Below are positions 1-10,966 of a stretch of 64,000 nt of DNA, piece by piece. Within the stretch, counting starts at the first letter, position 1; every line of letters starts with the position of its first letter. The stretch covers positions 84,080,549 to 84,144,548 of the forward strand of contig OZ010574.1 in the NCBI GenBank assembly GCA_963932145.1, given 5' to 3'. A program made the position numbers and the translations under genes. A model generated the notes under the pieces. The model saw nothing but the letters and a program-made list of their open reading frames with translations. It made no database searches and had not been told where the DNA came from. The DNA comes from Acanthosepion lycidas (lineage: Eukaryota > Mollusca > Cephalopoda > Sepiida > Sepiidae).

Positions 1-224
1 GCCACAATGAAAACAAGAAAACATTCATTCTAAGACCATAGTATCGAATGTCATTCTTTTGTGTATTGCCGTGTTTTGCATTTAGTTGTTCTGAAAGTGA
101 ACAGTTGCATTTTAAAAATCTTTTGATTTGAAGTGATCATTTTGTGGTATTTGATTTTGTCTTGGATCATACATCTAAACAGTAACATACCGGTCAGTAG
201 AGTAAAGTAGAGGTAGAGCATGTA

Positions 225-340
225 TGAAAATTTAGCTACAGCTAAACATTCAGCATATGGTGAATCGGGGCCATTGGGGTGACATTTGAGCAGACCGCCC
301 CAGGTGACGTTTACTCTAGCTACACCACTGATCATATGTC
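225..340 (-). repeat. Possible dispersed-repeat fragment, GC-richer than surroundings
   Basis: On the minus strand this stretch reads as a short open segment with no start or stop of its own. It is clearly richer in G and C than the flanking AT-rich DNA. Its wording (a gtagctagagtaaacgtcac-type run) recalls the 3' ends of common invertebrate repeats, but I cannot name the family. It is not repeated elsewhere in this window as far as I can see. Confidence 0.3.
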
Positions 341-1399
341 CCTGTCGAAATATTTCTGGCACTTAAAAGAAACCAATAAAACACCAATGGTAAAATGGAA
401 ATTAATAAGAACTAGAGCTTGTAGGTCATTAAATGACCTATGTCCTTTGTGTACACATGAAAAATTATACATTAATAATTTTCTGAAAAATAAAAATTTA
501 CTTTATCAAAGAAATGAAATAGCTGTTTTTTGCTGATGCAGTCAAATAATCTTTTTAAATAATGTTTAATTTTGAAAAAGAGATGAAAGATGAAACATGC
601 TTATTTATACTTGATCTTTGATTAATAAATTTTTAAAATACAAATTTAATCCTAATATATATGTTTGTAAAAAATAATGTATAGCCTATTAGTTATTAGA
701 AGTAGAAAAGTACTTTAAATTTGTAGGAAAAAATTTTAAATATTAAAAGTACGATTTACTCATATTCTGAGGATCCTTTTAAGAACTCTTTGTGCATAAA
801 ATTATAAATTAAGTGGCCAAGTAAAAATGCCAAAAAATTGAAAAACCCACACAACACATGGAAAACAGATGTCATTGTTTGTGAGCAGGCACCCCTACCC
901 CACCTTAACTTAACCCATGTGTGTGTGTGTGTGTGAGGGGGTAATGAAAATTTCAAAACTCAGTCTATTTCTTAAAAAATATTCTGTTTGTTCATTAAGA
1001 TTCTGATTTTGTGATATGGGTTGAACTGAGGACTTTTCAGCAGCCCTCATTTATATATATTTACCTATAGGTGTGTTTTTCTGCAATAAAATTAACCCTG
1101 TTTATGACATGTTTAAAAAGAAATAGAGAAAAGCGAAAAAAAAGCTATCCTAATTATTTTCAACATATAAGTGGATGAAAAAGTTAAACCACAACACATT
1201 GATTATAACACTCATTAATTGGATACAAGGCCAGTGTAAGTTTAAGATTGAAAAGATTTGGCAGGCCATATTGGTTTTATTACACTATAAACATTTAGCA
1301 TTATTTTCTTCTCATTATTGCTGATTGATTTTTATTTGGTAAAGGAAAAGAACAATTATAGATCTTCAATATGTATATTGACTATATGATATAAGTGTA
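341..1399. other. No recognisable feature
   Basis: AT-rich sequence with short homopolymer runs, and a (GT)n run near 919-934. Short open frames here are chance frames, with no domain similarity that I can recognise. Confidence 0.5.
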
Positions 1400-1429
1400 C
1401 ACATATAGATTTAGATATGAGTGTGAGAA

Positions 1430-1700
1430 GTGGATAGCAACTCATATTGAGGAATCAAAGAGCCAAGTTCAAATTCCAATCAAATCCATTACATTCACTT
1501 GCGTGCTAATACCCTTGGGAAACATATTAATCCTCTTCTTCTCCATCCAGCTATAAGTACATAGCAGGACAGATTGGGTTCTATAGCCTTGGATGGCAAC
1601 TGGTCTAGGAGAAGGACAACTCTGAATTCAAAATTTGCCAAGGGTTGTTTGGAGATGTTGTAGTACATAGTGAACCAGGTCTCTGTATTTGGCACTTCAA
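1430..1700 (+). repeat. tRNA-SINE-like repeat copy
   Basis: The region contains a B-box-like gttcaaattcc, a pyrimidine-rich middle (cctcttcttctccatccagc) and a distinctive tail at about 1602-1626 (ctaggagaaggacaactctg). Related middle and tail words recur near 12780-13010, 13490-13570, 29395-29590, 31600-31830 and 54010-54230, in both orientations. That pattern of a tRNA-like head, shared body and many divergent copies fits a SINE. The A box is not clear in this copy. The family name is not assigned. Confidence 0.5.
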
Positions 1701-2199
1701 AAAGTGTGGCTGATTCTGCACATAGCTTTCACCACTATAATCAAATCATATGTGCTGGTGTCTGGCTGTCGGTTCCTAGGGACTGAGCTGCTTGACCCTC
1801 ATACGTTGACTATAACGGGAAAGTTTGCCATATATATATATATATATGAACCTAAAGAGCCAGGCAAACCTACCTAGGTTTCACCTATGCTAATCATCAG
1901 GGTACACTGGCCAAAGAAGTATATTGGAACAAAATATATATAGCCTACAACATAAAAACAACCATGACCACATGACTAAAAATAATTTTTAAAAAAAGCA
2001 GTAACTCAACAATGAGCACTTTACTTAGTTACTTTTGCTTTACTCATTTTGGAGGGTTTTTTTCTTTGGACTCTGAACTTTTGGTTGATTGTTTTCGCCT
2101 CAATTATGTGTTCTTAGTTCTTTCTTTTTTTGTCCCTTATTTTTCCCTGGGTATTGGTTTGTTCATTTACAAGCCATATAATTACTTATATTTATATTA
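1700..2199. other. No recognisable feature apart from a short (TA)n
   Basis: A short (TA)n run lies at about 1829-1847. The rest is AT-rich with no supported coding potential. Confidence 0.45.
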
Positions 2200-2201
2200 T
2201 C

Positions 2202-2253
<52 letters not shown>

Positions 2254-2297
2254 ATGTATGTATGTATGTATGTGTGAGTGAGTGAGTGAGAGAGAGT
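2200..2297. repeat. Compound microsatellite (ATT)n-(TA)n-(GTAT)n-(GTGA)n
   Basis: Consecutive tracts of tta, ta, tgta, gtga and ga units are directly visible. The apparent open frame here is just the tyrosine/isoleucine reading of the TA tract. Confidence 0.9.
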
Positions 2298-2696
2298 ATA
2301 TTATCACTTAAACCAGTAAATTTATAATTATGGAAATTTAAAAAAATTTTTTAAAATAAGGAAGTGTCCAGTGTTTACAAAAAAACAATAGAATATATAT
2401 GTAGGTATGCTGCATTTATGGGTTAATGTGTTCCATAATCGGGATAGAGTGTATGTAATAATAAATAAAAAATTTAACAAACAACATTGTAAATAGCAAA
2501 AAGAACTGCATCTGGATCCACAATTATTTCTGCTCAATAGTCCCTAGAATAATTTGAAACATAATCGTTACTGCACACCAAAATAACTGTTAGAATGATA
2601 CAATAGATTACCCACAATGCATCACTAATCTGTATATATATTCAGACAAAAATACAATGCATATTCAAGCATGAAATAGTCACCTTGTCAGTCCAC

Positions 2697-2698
<2 letters not shown>

Positions 2699-2750
<52 letters not shown>

Positions 2751-2800
2751 TTGTGTGAGTGTGTGTGTAAAATGTGTATGTATATATATATATATATATG
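2699..2800. repeat. Compound microsatellite (TA)n-(GT)n-(TA)n
   Basis: A roughly 44-bp TA tract is followed by a degenerate GT tract and a second short TA tract. Confidence 0.9.
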
Positions 2801-2829
2801 CAATTTTTATATATATTATTTATATGTTA

Positions 2830-2955
2830 TATATGCGTGGTACTTATTGGAAAGTGCTCAATATCAGAGCTAACATAACATCAGTCCAACTAAATATGTT
2901 AACAATTTCACATCAACCCAACTAAATATGCTAACAAACTCACATCAATCCAGTA
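2830..2955. repeat. Dispersed repeat with 32-bp tandem units
   Basis: Two full 32-bp units (2879-2910 and 2911-2942) and part of a third are visible, each starting catca-yccaactaaatat. The upstream words (gtactta/gtacgtattggaaag, ctcaatatcagag) recur near 33625-33655, and the unit itself recurs reverse-complemented at 33668-33690. This is therefore a dispersed family in which the unit is tandemised. I cannot classify it further. Confidence 0.6.
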
Positions 2956-2957
2956 TG

Positions 2958-2995
<38 letters not shown>

Positions 2996-3076
2996 CAGTG
3001 TTCTGCTATATATGAAGAACTTTTATTAATTATTGTATTTCATTTTAAAATCTATTTGATTATGTAGATTTTATTT

Positions 3077-3112
<36 letters not shown>
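2955..3112. repeat. Two (TA)n microsatellites
   Basis: TA tracts lie at about 2960-2990 and 3079-3111, separated by unique AT-rich sequence. Confidence 0.85.
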
Positions 3113-3113
<1 letters not shown>

Positions 3114-3498
3114 TTCTCTATAACAGAAAGTTTATCAAATTCATATAATCAAACATTTTCAGATTAAATTATGCTGCATAATAACTTTAATAAAGAACAA
3201 TTTTAATGTTAAGTTGATGCCATAAACTAATTTTTTGTTATTTATTTTAAACTTCATTTAGCATTTGTTAATAAATTCAATTGATTTATTTTGTGTCTGA
3301 GGAGTGGAATAATTTCTCCAGAACTTGAAGCTAGGTGGTAAGTCTTTGAATGTTTTATTTCATTTTAATTTACTAGTAATGCGCTATTTCTTAATATTGA
3401 GCACTTTATTTACAAAATGTTTTTGTCTGAAAAGCATTATTCTCCTGTATTACATAGGATGATTTTTTCCTATTGCTGAAAAAAATCTGAATTATAAT

Positions 3499-3689
3499 TT
3501 ATATATATATATATATATATATAGATAAATAGATAGATAATTAATACAAATATAAAATTTATCACATAGCTGATTGATGTGATGTTATATTCAGTACACC
3601 AACTCCTGAGTTTCATAGCTGAAACTTTTTGTTATCATTTGGTCCACTCGTCAGGCAGGTTCAGCAAAATATATATGCATATATATATT

Positions 3690-3722
<33 letters not shown>
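3499..3722. repeat. (TA)n/(GATA)n and (CA)n microsatellites flanking a repeat fragment
   Basis: TA and GATA tracts lie at 3499-3536 and CA/TA tracts at 3668-3722. Between them is a segment that reads on the minus strand with a hammerhead-core-like ctgacga at 3648-3654 and gaaac at 3610-3614. The fit is poor because the two parts are about 33 nt apart. Confidence 0.6.
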
Positions 3723-4449
3723 TAGTTACAATTTGTTTGGAATGACTGCTAAATGTATGGATTTAGATATGTCTGTGTTAGTTTTCATATGTAGATATGC
3801 TGCTAAAAACCTCTCCTCCCAAAATTTATAGACAAATCCTACAGATGCATGCTGGGATTTCTTTCAAGCCAATAAAAAAATGGACAATTCTCCACCTTAT
3901 CCCCATATTTTTTCTTCTTTCTTGCCATGAAATCAGAAGGTTATAACTACATGACACTATTGCGATTTGTGAACATGTACTCTGTCGAATATTTAATTTT
4001 AAGTAATGTAAGTGCTCATTTTGACATCCACAGCTTTCGTATAATATAAAAACAGACCATTATTTTTTTTTCTGGCTCCATGCACACATTTCTAGAATAC
4101 CATCCAAAAATACCAGATAGATATAGAGAGTGCATGAGTATGAGTTTTACTAGATAATAAGATGGCCAAATATCTGGTGGCCAATAGTACGCACATACTG
4201 CATCCAAATCAGATACTGCATGGTTCCTCAGATGAATCACATGCAAAGGCTAAACTGAGTAGCCTTTTGAAAAGAATTGATTTTCCAGTTTCACTTCTAT
4301 CCTATGCTACACTAAAACAATCCATATCATGATGTGTTCAACACCATAATTCACTTCAATAGTATTTTTATACCCCATCCTGTTCTTGTATTCTTTCAAA
4401 ATGTAATGTTGCCAATCATATTGTAAAAGTTCTATTTTGGTTTTGTCTA
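3723..4449. other. No recognisable feature
   Basis: AT-rich, no repeats shared with the rest of the window that I can see, and only short chance open frames on either strand. Confidence 0.45.
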
Positions 4450-4451
4450 AG

Positions 4452-4980
4452 CAAATTCCAACAATCATTCAATGTTTTGTATTTTATTCCAACAATCATT
4501 CAATGTTTTATATTTATTCCAACAATCATTCAATGTTTTATATTTATTCCAACAATCATTCAATGTTTTGTATTTTATTCCAACAATCATATATTTATAT
4601 TTACAGTTTTATATTTATTCCAACAATCATTCAATGTTTTGTATTTTATTCCAACAATCATTCAATGTTTTGTATTTTATTCCAACAATCATTCAATGTT
4701 TTGTATTTTATTCCAACAATTTTATATTTATATTTACAGTTTTATATTTATTCCAACAATCATTCAATGTTTTGTATTTTATTCCAACAATCATATATTT
4801 ATATTTACAGTTTTATATTTATTCCAACAATCATTCAATGTTTTGTATTTTATTCCAACAATCATTCAATGTTTTGTATTTTATTCCAACAATCATTCAA
4901 TGTTTTGTATTTTATTCCAACAATTTTATATTTATATTTACAGTTTTATATTTATTCCAACAATCATTCAATGTTTTGTA
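4452..4980. repeat. Minisatellite, 30-31-bp unit with a 204-bp higher-order period
   Basis: The basic unit starts ccaacaatcattcaatgttt and is 30-31 bp long. Two variant spacers containing a tttatatttacag core interrupt the array. One variant begins at 4588 and recurs at 4792. The other begins at 4717 and recurs at 4921. Both intervals are exactly 204 bp, so a block was duplicated as a whole. All three forward frames stay open through much of the array because the unit lacks stop codons. The predicted peptides are an artefact. The array ends at 4980, where the Helitron begins. Confidence 0.9.
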
Positions 4981-5743
4981 TCTCTATCTATAAAAGGCAG
5001 GATGTGTGTGTGTGTGTGTGTGTGTAACGAATGCTTAGCCACAATTTTCGATGGATTTGCAACAAAAATTTACATGCACATGCTCCAAGTTAGCGGAAAG
5101 GCCAAGACCAACTTTGCATTTCCCAACTCCCACTGATAATGGAAATAATTGATTTTTTTTATGCCTCTATAGCAGTTTTCATGTAGTTTGTGGCCATTTT
5201 CTACTGGCCAGAGTGAGAGCCTATAGCTAGCTGCCACGAATAGGCAGGAAGATTTTATTGGCCAGTGTGAGAGCCAACATCTGACTGACACGAATGTTAA
5301 CTAGCATGCTAAAAAAATCAATAACTGCATTCATCACAAGTGGGAAAAATTTAAATCTGCATGGCATTTTAGTCCAATTGGCTCATTCGCTTGCTTAAAC
5401 TCAACGTTGATTCTGATTCTGCAGAACTGAGTTGGGTGTGAAAAAGTATTTGTTGTTAACATTCTTTTTTTCATTCAGTTTTTCCAGTTACAAGTCCTTT
5501 TTTAAAGCTGATCATTTTGTGTTCATTTTGTTTAGTTCTTTTTTCGTAACAGATTTAATGTTTAGTATAGAGCTTAAAAAAATTCGCAGTGTGAGATAGG
5601 CAAGAAGTAAGGCATGTAGTAACATTAGCACGGCAAAGGGTGCTCCTTTAAAGGCAAGGAAGGGCAAAAATATTTTAAGTCGAGGGATAGCGATTGCTGT
5701 ATGAATTGTATGATTTTTGAATCGAGCCCGGGCAACCTGCTAG
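4981..5743 (+). mobile_element. Non-autonomous Helitron, complete (copy 1)
   Basis: The element starts with tctctatctataaaaggcag directly after an A, carries a (GT)n tract near its 5' end, and ends ctgCTAG followed by T at 5744. A 5' TC, a 3' CTAG and insertion between A and T are Helitron hallmarks. Four further copies lie in this window. Compared with the copies at 36673 and 54605 it has lost part of the 3' terminal GC hairpin (gccgggccatg is missing). There is no Rep/helicase coding sequence, so it would depend on an autonomous partner. Confidence 0.85.
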
Positions 5744-5759
5744 TTTTTTCTATAATGAT

Positions 5760-5900
5760 TATATTTTGCACAATTTGTCCATGAAATCTTTGTCAGCTGA
5801 ATTGGTGAGACATGTATCTGTATTTCAGCATCGTTCTGTTTGGTCTGGATATCCTGCACACACAATTTCAACTTGAGTGAATCTTCCTTTATTATTTTAA
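5760..5900. repeat. Fragment of a repeat shared with 60600-60760
   Basis: The words aattggtgagacatgt, ctgt-tttcagcat and tct-gtttgg/ag-atatc recur in the same order near 60675-60725. At that second site the repeat lies next to a Tc1-like helix-turn-helix remnant on the minus strand, so both may derive from one DNA transposon family. This is an inference from short shared words. Confidence 0.4.
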
Positions 5901-5939
5901 TTGTTCTTTATGTTGAAATCTTTTTATCTTCTTTTTTTT

Positions 5940-6260
5940 TAATCATTTCACCCCAAGCAAAGCAATAATGGCACTACAATGCAAAGGGTTAGTGAGAGTG
6001 AAAGAGAATGAGAAGACATTAGTGAACAGACGTGATGAGAAAAGTCAATAAAAGAACAGAATCCAGGAAGTCAGAAAATGGTGACTGGTACTGCATTTAA
6101 ATTTTTGAAGATTGTAGGTGGCATGAAAGCAGACACTTGGAAGGGAATTCCACAGGCAAGAAGTGGATGACTCAATCTTGTAAACAGATACATCACCAAA
6201 TTCTTTATAAATTTATTTATCCCTTCATGAATGATGGATAAGTTAGTTCAATGGTCTATG
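5940..6260. repeat. Unnamed dispersed repeat (family R1), copy 1
   Basis: The sequence begins taatcatttcaccccaagca, continues caaagggtta-tgag, and later has aattccacaggcaagaagtgg. The same ordered words occur at about 15965-16240 and 16285-16560. I see no open frame, no terminal inverted repeat and no tRNA boxes, so the class is unknown. Confidence 0.6.
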
Positions 6261-6264
6261 TCAC

Positions 6265-6990
6265 ACTTTTTGAAAATTTTCTTCTGACCAGTTTTTTTTT
6301 TTTACTTCCTAGAGAAATGCTTTAATTTTTAGCATGATTTCAAAAGGAATAAATGTCTACTTTTATAAAATAAATACTTATTGGCCTTTTGAAATGATTA
6401 TTTACAATATTTATATCATTGTACCCCCTTTACTAATCCATTCACATGGTCAAGGGCAGACATTATATACCTACATGACTTTATCTTCATTGTGTTGCTG
6501 CTTCCCCTTCAATTTAATATCGCAAGTTCATTTAGATTCAGAATAAAGCTAATGTCTTTTTAGTTGTTTCAGTAGTATGAACTTACTCTGAATACTCTTG
6601 TGAATATTTTTATACTTTTTATACTTTGTAGCAAACCTGAATTTATTTTCTTTACATATTAAGTAGATATACAGGCCCAGTTAATGTTTATGCTCCTTTA
6701 TCATATAACCCAGCAACTTCTTACCAAACTGAGGGAAAACAAGGAGGAGATGAAATACAGGCACACTGGTCTTCATGACCGGGGGGGCCTAGATGAGTTA
6801 TGTACATCCCCAACTTCTAGCTACACCATGGTCCCTACTTCTGACATCTCTATCTCAACCTAACTCACCTGGTTGATCGGCATTAATGGATCTGCTTACA
6901 ACAAGCCCTGAAATTCTGGCTAAGCATAGGTCCCTGCTTTTGGTTTTCCTGTCAACCCAACTCAGCTGGTTTAGGAAATTGCTGTATGCA
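6265..6990. other. No recognisable feature
   Basis: AT-rich up to about 6700, then a somewhat GC-richer stretch including a run of eight G at 6781-6788. No frame shows a domain I recognise. Confidence 0.4.
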
Positions 6991-7243
6991 TATTGTCCAG
7001 ACTCAAATAACCTATTCCATACACTTCAGTTAAAATACTACAGAAGGTTCACCATTGGACTTAATCAGCAACTACACAGCACCAGCACCAGACATCCAAA
7101 TTGAACTTTCCTCTCCTTAGCTATATTGTCTAGACTTCAAATTACCTACTCTGTACACTTCAGTTAAAATACTATGGAAAGTTCATTATTGTACTTAACC
7201 AGCAACTTTTCAACACTTTTGCTGGACATGTGAATTGAACTTT
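6991..7243. repeat. Degenerate tandem duplication, period about 133 bp
   Basis: The segment from 6991 (tattgtccagactcaaat) recurs at 7124 (tattgtctagacttcaaat). Both copies contain cacttcagttaaaatacta and end attgaactttc. The copies have diverged by many substitutions, so the duplication is not recent. Confidence 0.75.
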
Positions 7244-7690
7244 CAATCTGTGGACTTACATGGACTCTATTTTTTACATTTAGTCACAGTTATATCATCT
7301 AGATCTTCTAGCCAGTCAGTATCCCTTCATTTATTTACTTCTGTCTGCATTACTTGATTCATGTTCCTTTAATCCAAACACATACTTTTGTATACAATGT
7401 AAATAAATTCTGTATTAATTTTAAGTTTGTTGTCCTCTTGTTGACCTGTCTGGTTCACATCTTTTATTTCAAAAAAGTTAATGGGCCTCTTGTGATTCAT
7501 ACCTATTTGGGACATATTATATTGTGGCTCCTCTTGGGGAGGGGGGTCCACTACAATATTTGTGCTATTGTCAGCATCATCATTGTTGTTGTTATCAAAA
7601 TGTTTCAGTCATTGTGCACTCTATCCTTACATCGATCTGAGTAACCTACAGGGAAGTTTACTACAGCAGTTTGTCCTATGGATAGTGGAT
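7244..7690. other. No supported gene
   Basis: A 96-codon open frame at 7354-7644 on the plus strand lacks any recognisable domain or start context and is contradicted by an overlapping open frame on the other strand. I treat it as chance. Confidence 0.4.
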
Positions 7691-7694
7691 AAAA

Positions 7695-7990
7695 ATGTTG
7701 GTTTTTGAATTTGGTGACATAGTGGTTGTAAGTTCAGTTTCTAGGTCAGGCAATGTGTACTTACACTTACAAGCAATGACAGAACGGTACTAAATAAAAT
7801 AAGAACTAGACAATATCCCTAGACATGAGCAGTGGAACAAGAACAGTCTACCCTCATACGTTAAATAAAGGGTTCATTTCAGAATTGCCTTTAGGCTACC
7901 CAGATTGATATACACCTGAGGAAGGTAGGAGGGCATAATGGTGGAAACATTGTGATAACAACAACAACAAAGATTTAATACAGTAGTATG
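7695..7990 (+). repeat. SINE-like repeat ending in a hammerhead-core-like motif
   Basis: A tRNA-like stretch (gacatagtggttgtaagttcag) leads to a tail with ctgagga at 7916-7922 and gaaac at 7944-7948, followed by (aac)n. The order of ctgagga, a pairing-capable insert and gaaac resembles the core of hammerhead ribozymes known in Penelope-like and related retroelements. Stem II is weak here, so if real it is decayed. Confidence 0.35.
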
Positions 7991-8429
7991 AATATAAATA
8001 GTGTAATTAATGATAACTTCTCATCCTAGCAATTCAGACAAAAATTCTAAAATGATGTTGAGCATTTCAACATACAGATGTAAAAAGATGGCTCAAAGCC
8101 ATTGGTAGGACTTTATTTACTGTCAATTTTTTTTCACTGGGAATCAAATTAATACAAATTTTGGAATTAAAATAATAAATGATATTAATTCTTTCTTATT
8201 TATTTTCAATTCATACATTAAATTATTTTACCGACTGAGTAAATGAATATCATTGATACAAATTTGGAATGATCAATCAAAAAAATAACCTTGACATATC
8301 TAAAAGGATATTAGAATAATCTAGAAACTATAATGGTAGCATATGGATAAAAAATGAATTCAGTCAATATAAAAAATAGAAAGGGTTGTAAGGCAATTAA
8401 GGATTCTTTATTGGTAGCCACAATCTTAA
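7991..8429. other. AT-rich, possibly upstream LINE-A remnant
   Basis: No frame is readable. The words atgatcaatca at about 8270 recur near 62980, downstream of another LINE-A copy, so part of this may belong to a LINE-A untranslated region. Confidence 0.3.
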
Positions 8430-9235
8430 CAACATAAGATGACATAATGCTGATAGCAAATATAGAAAGTAAACTACAAGAACTACAAATGATAGTGAAG
8501 TAAAGTTAGAAGAAAAGACCAAATATCAGTTGCAAAAAAAGCTAGAATGCATGGCTATTAAAGTAACAGTCGAACATGCAAATTACAAATTAGAAATAGC
8601 AATATCAAACAAGTACAACAAAATGGAAGTGTTTTAACAGTAGACAGACAGTGTGACACTGAAATCTGAAGGCACATTGGAATAGCAAAAGATGTCTTTC
8701 AAAACCTTAGCAATGAGAAAATTTCACTAGAAACAAAAAAAAGAATACAGAATTTTTTCAAAACATCAGTCCTCCTGTATGGTTGTAAATGCTGAATAAT
8801 CTCCTCCCAAATGAATAAGATACTTGAAGCAACAGAAATGTGGTTCTACAGAAGGATGATGAGGATACTATGGACTGATTATGTGAGCAATGACAAAGTT
8901 TTAGAGAAAACCAAAACAAAAAGGAGAGTTATACTTTACATCAGAAAGAGAGAGTTGATATTTTTAGGGCACATAAGGAAGAAAGAGGGCTTGGAAAATT
9001 TGATACTTCCAGGACAGTTTGAAGGCAACAGGGATAGAGGAAAACAATGCATAACCTATCAAGCGAGCTGGGGGGAATGGATGGAAGAACAAGGCTTAGG
9101 AGAGATAAAAAAAAAGACAAAATTTATTAAGAGCTACAAAGGAGAGGATGTTGTGGAGAGCCGTGATCACCAGTATCCAGAAGAGACACAATACAGAAGA
9201 AGAAAAAGAATCTCAAAAATAAGGAAAATAATCTA
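8430..9235 (+). pseudogene. LINE-A non-LTR retrotransposon, ORF2 3' end (degenerate)
   Basis: The readable part at 8811-9236 has MNKILEATEMWFYRRMMRIL, then a FLGHIRKKEGLENLILPGQ stretch and EGNRDRGKQ. This order is typical of the region downstream of the reverse transcriptase domain in animal LINE ORF2 proteins (clade not assigned). The RT C-terminal words KLECMAI and KTSVLLYGCKCW can be recovered upstream only with frameshifts. The sequence ends in a purine-rich gaagaagaaaaagaatc tail, as does the copy ending near 62940, marking the element's 3' end. The element is 5'-truncated and broken by stop codons. Confidence 0.75.
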
Positions 9236-9481
9236 GGAGTCAAATGATTTTATAATCATTTGTGTGTGTGTATGTACGAGTATGAAAGATTAGTTCCTGA
9301 TAATGACTGCAAACATCAAAAGAACTTAATCAAAAATAACAAAATATGAAATTCAGACAGTTTATCCTCAGCTTTGATCACAATACTCAACACTTTATCT
9401 GAAAATTAGAGAAATACAATAAAAGATTAAACACAGACCTTTTATTTTTATCAAACTTGTTTAAATGAATACTTGTTGCCT

Positions 9482-9532
9482 AACTATACTTTATATATGT
9501 ATTTATGTATGTATGTATGTATATATTATGTA

Positions 9533-9604
<72 letters not shown>

Positions 9605-9645
9605 AACATAATGTATACATGTGTATATATACACACACACACAGA
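9482..9645. repeat. Compound microsatellite (GTAT)n-(TA)n-(CA)n
   Basis: A TA tract of about 50 bp at 9540-9590 is flanked by GTAT/GT units and CA units, with opposing peptides on both strands that are repeat artefacts. Confidence 0.9.
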
Positions 9646-9880
9646 GGGAGCAATGGATAAATTCTTGCCTTTTTAATTTCACACATGTGTGTTGTTTGTT
9701 TTTAATTTTTTTTGACTGTACCGTATATTAGGGTCAGTTGGACACCATCTGTGAGTGAGAAAAGAAGCACCATGCTGCAATTCTCTCCACCAGAAATTTG
9801 GAAACTGCATGCTGTACAGAAATACTAAAAAACTGTTACAACTATAGTCATCCTTGACAGGAAGCCAAAAATCATAAAAA
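9642..9880. mobile_element. maT-like mariner 5' end fragment
   Basis: The end reads cagagggagcaatggataaa and continues through tttcacacatgtgtgttgtt and gtcagttggacaccatctgt. This follows the left end of the fuller element at 31896, which has the same words in the same order. Only the first approximately 200 bp are present. The fragment stops just before the terminal repeat of the Tc1-like element at 9891. Confidence 0.6.
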
Positions 9881-10183
9881 ACTATATATACAGTTGTGGA
9901 CATAATTATTTACCCCACTCCCATAATTACAAATAAAGATATAATACTTCAAGTTTTCATGGAAACTTCATGTGCATTTTTTCACAAATAATGAAATAAC
10001 CACAACAAATCTTTTATTTTAATGTCAGACAATAACACAAAAAAACAGCAAAAAATCATTTAACATAGGACAAAATTATTGGCTCTCTTGCCTTAATAAT
10101 CAATTGCGTAACCTTTATTCTTGATCATTGTCTTTAATCATTCTTGATAGTTCCATACACAGACTGATAGATATATAGCTCCA

Positions 10184-10960
10184 CTAGCAGCATGGCCCAG
10201 CATTGCCCGTGCTTGATTCAAAAATCGTACAATTCATACAGCAATCGCTATCACTTGACTTAAAATATTTTTGCCCTTCCTTGCCTTTAAAGGAGTGCCC
10301 TTTGCCGTGCTGATGTTGCTACATGCCTTACTTCTTGCCTATCTCACACTTCAAATTTTTTCTAAGCTCTATACTAAACATTAAATCTGTTACGAAAAAA
10401 GAACTAAACAAAATGAACAGAAAACGATCAGCTTTAAAAAAAGGACTCATAACTGGAAAAACCGAATAAAAAAGAATGTTAACAACAAATACTTTTTCAC
10501 ATCCAACCCAGTTCTGTGGAATCAGAATCAACGTTGAGTTTAAGCAAGCGAATGAGCCAATTGGAGTAAAGTGCCATGCAGATTTAAATTTTTCCCACTT
10601 GTGACAAATGCAGCTATTGATTTTTTTTTTTGTATGCTAGCATGGTAGTTAACATTCGTGTCAGTCAGCTATTGGCTCTCACGCTGGCCAATAGAATCTT
10701 CCTGCCTATTTGTGGCAGCCAGCTATAGGCTCTCACTCTGGCCAGTAGAAAATGTCTGCAAACTACATGAAAAATGCCATAGAAGCATGAAAAAATTGAT
10801 TATTTCCACTATCGATGGAAGTTGGGAAATGTAAAGTCAGTCTTGGCCTTTCCACTAACTTGGAGCATGTGCATGTAAATTTTGGTGCAAATCCCTCAAA
10901 AATTGCGGCAGTGCATTCGTTACACACACACACACACATCCTGCCTTTTATAGATAGAGA
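10184..10960 (-). mobile_element. Non-autonomous Helitron, complete (copy 2), nested in Tc1
   Basis: In reverse the element runs from tctctatctataaaaggcag to CTAG at 10184-10187. The flanking bases are A at 10183 and T at 10961, as expected for Helitron insertion at AT. It is closely similar over its whole length to the copies at 4981 and 54605. It carries a (CA)n tract that corresponds to the (GT)n near the 5' end of the others. Confidence 0.85.
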
Positions 10961-10966
10961 TTCTTC

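Noticed and set aside
2012..2254. 80-codon open frame ending in a Tyr-Ile run
   Set aside because: The ending is a (TA)n translation and the start is T-rich chance sequence.
3610..3654. Hammerhead ribozyme on the minus strand
   Set aside because: ctgacga and gaaac are present, but the intervening 33 nt pair mainly as an agtttc/gaaact hairpin that uses up the gaaac itself, so the core could not form.
4437..5136. Three long overlapping forward open frames of 173-219 codons
   Set aside because: They are translations of the 31-bp minisatellite in all three frames. The unit has no stop codon, so openness says nothing about coding.
9480..9686. Possible CRISPR-like or regularly spaced repeat
   Set aside because: The regularity is only dinucleotide repetition. 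There are no spacer units and the organism is evidently eukaryotic.
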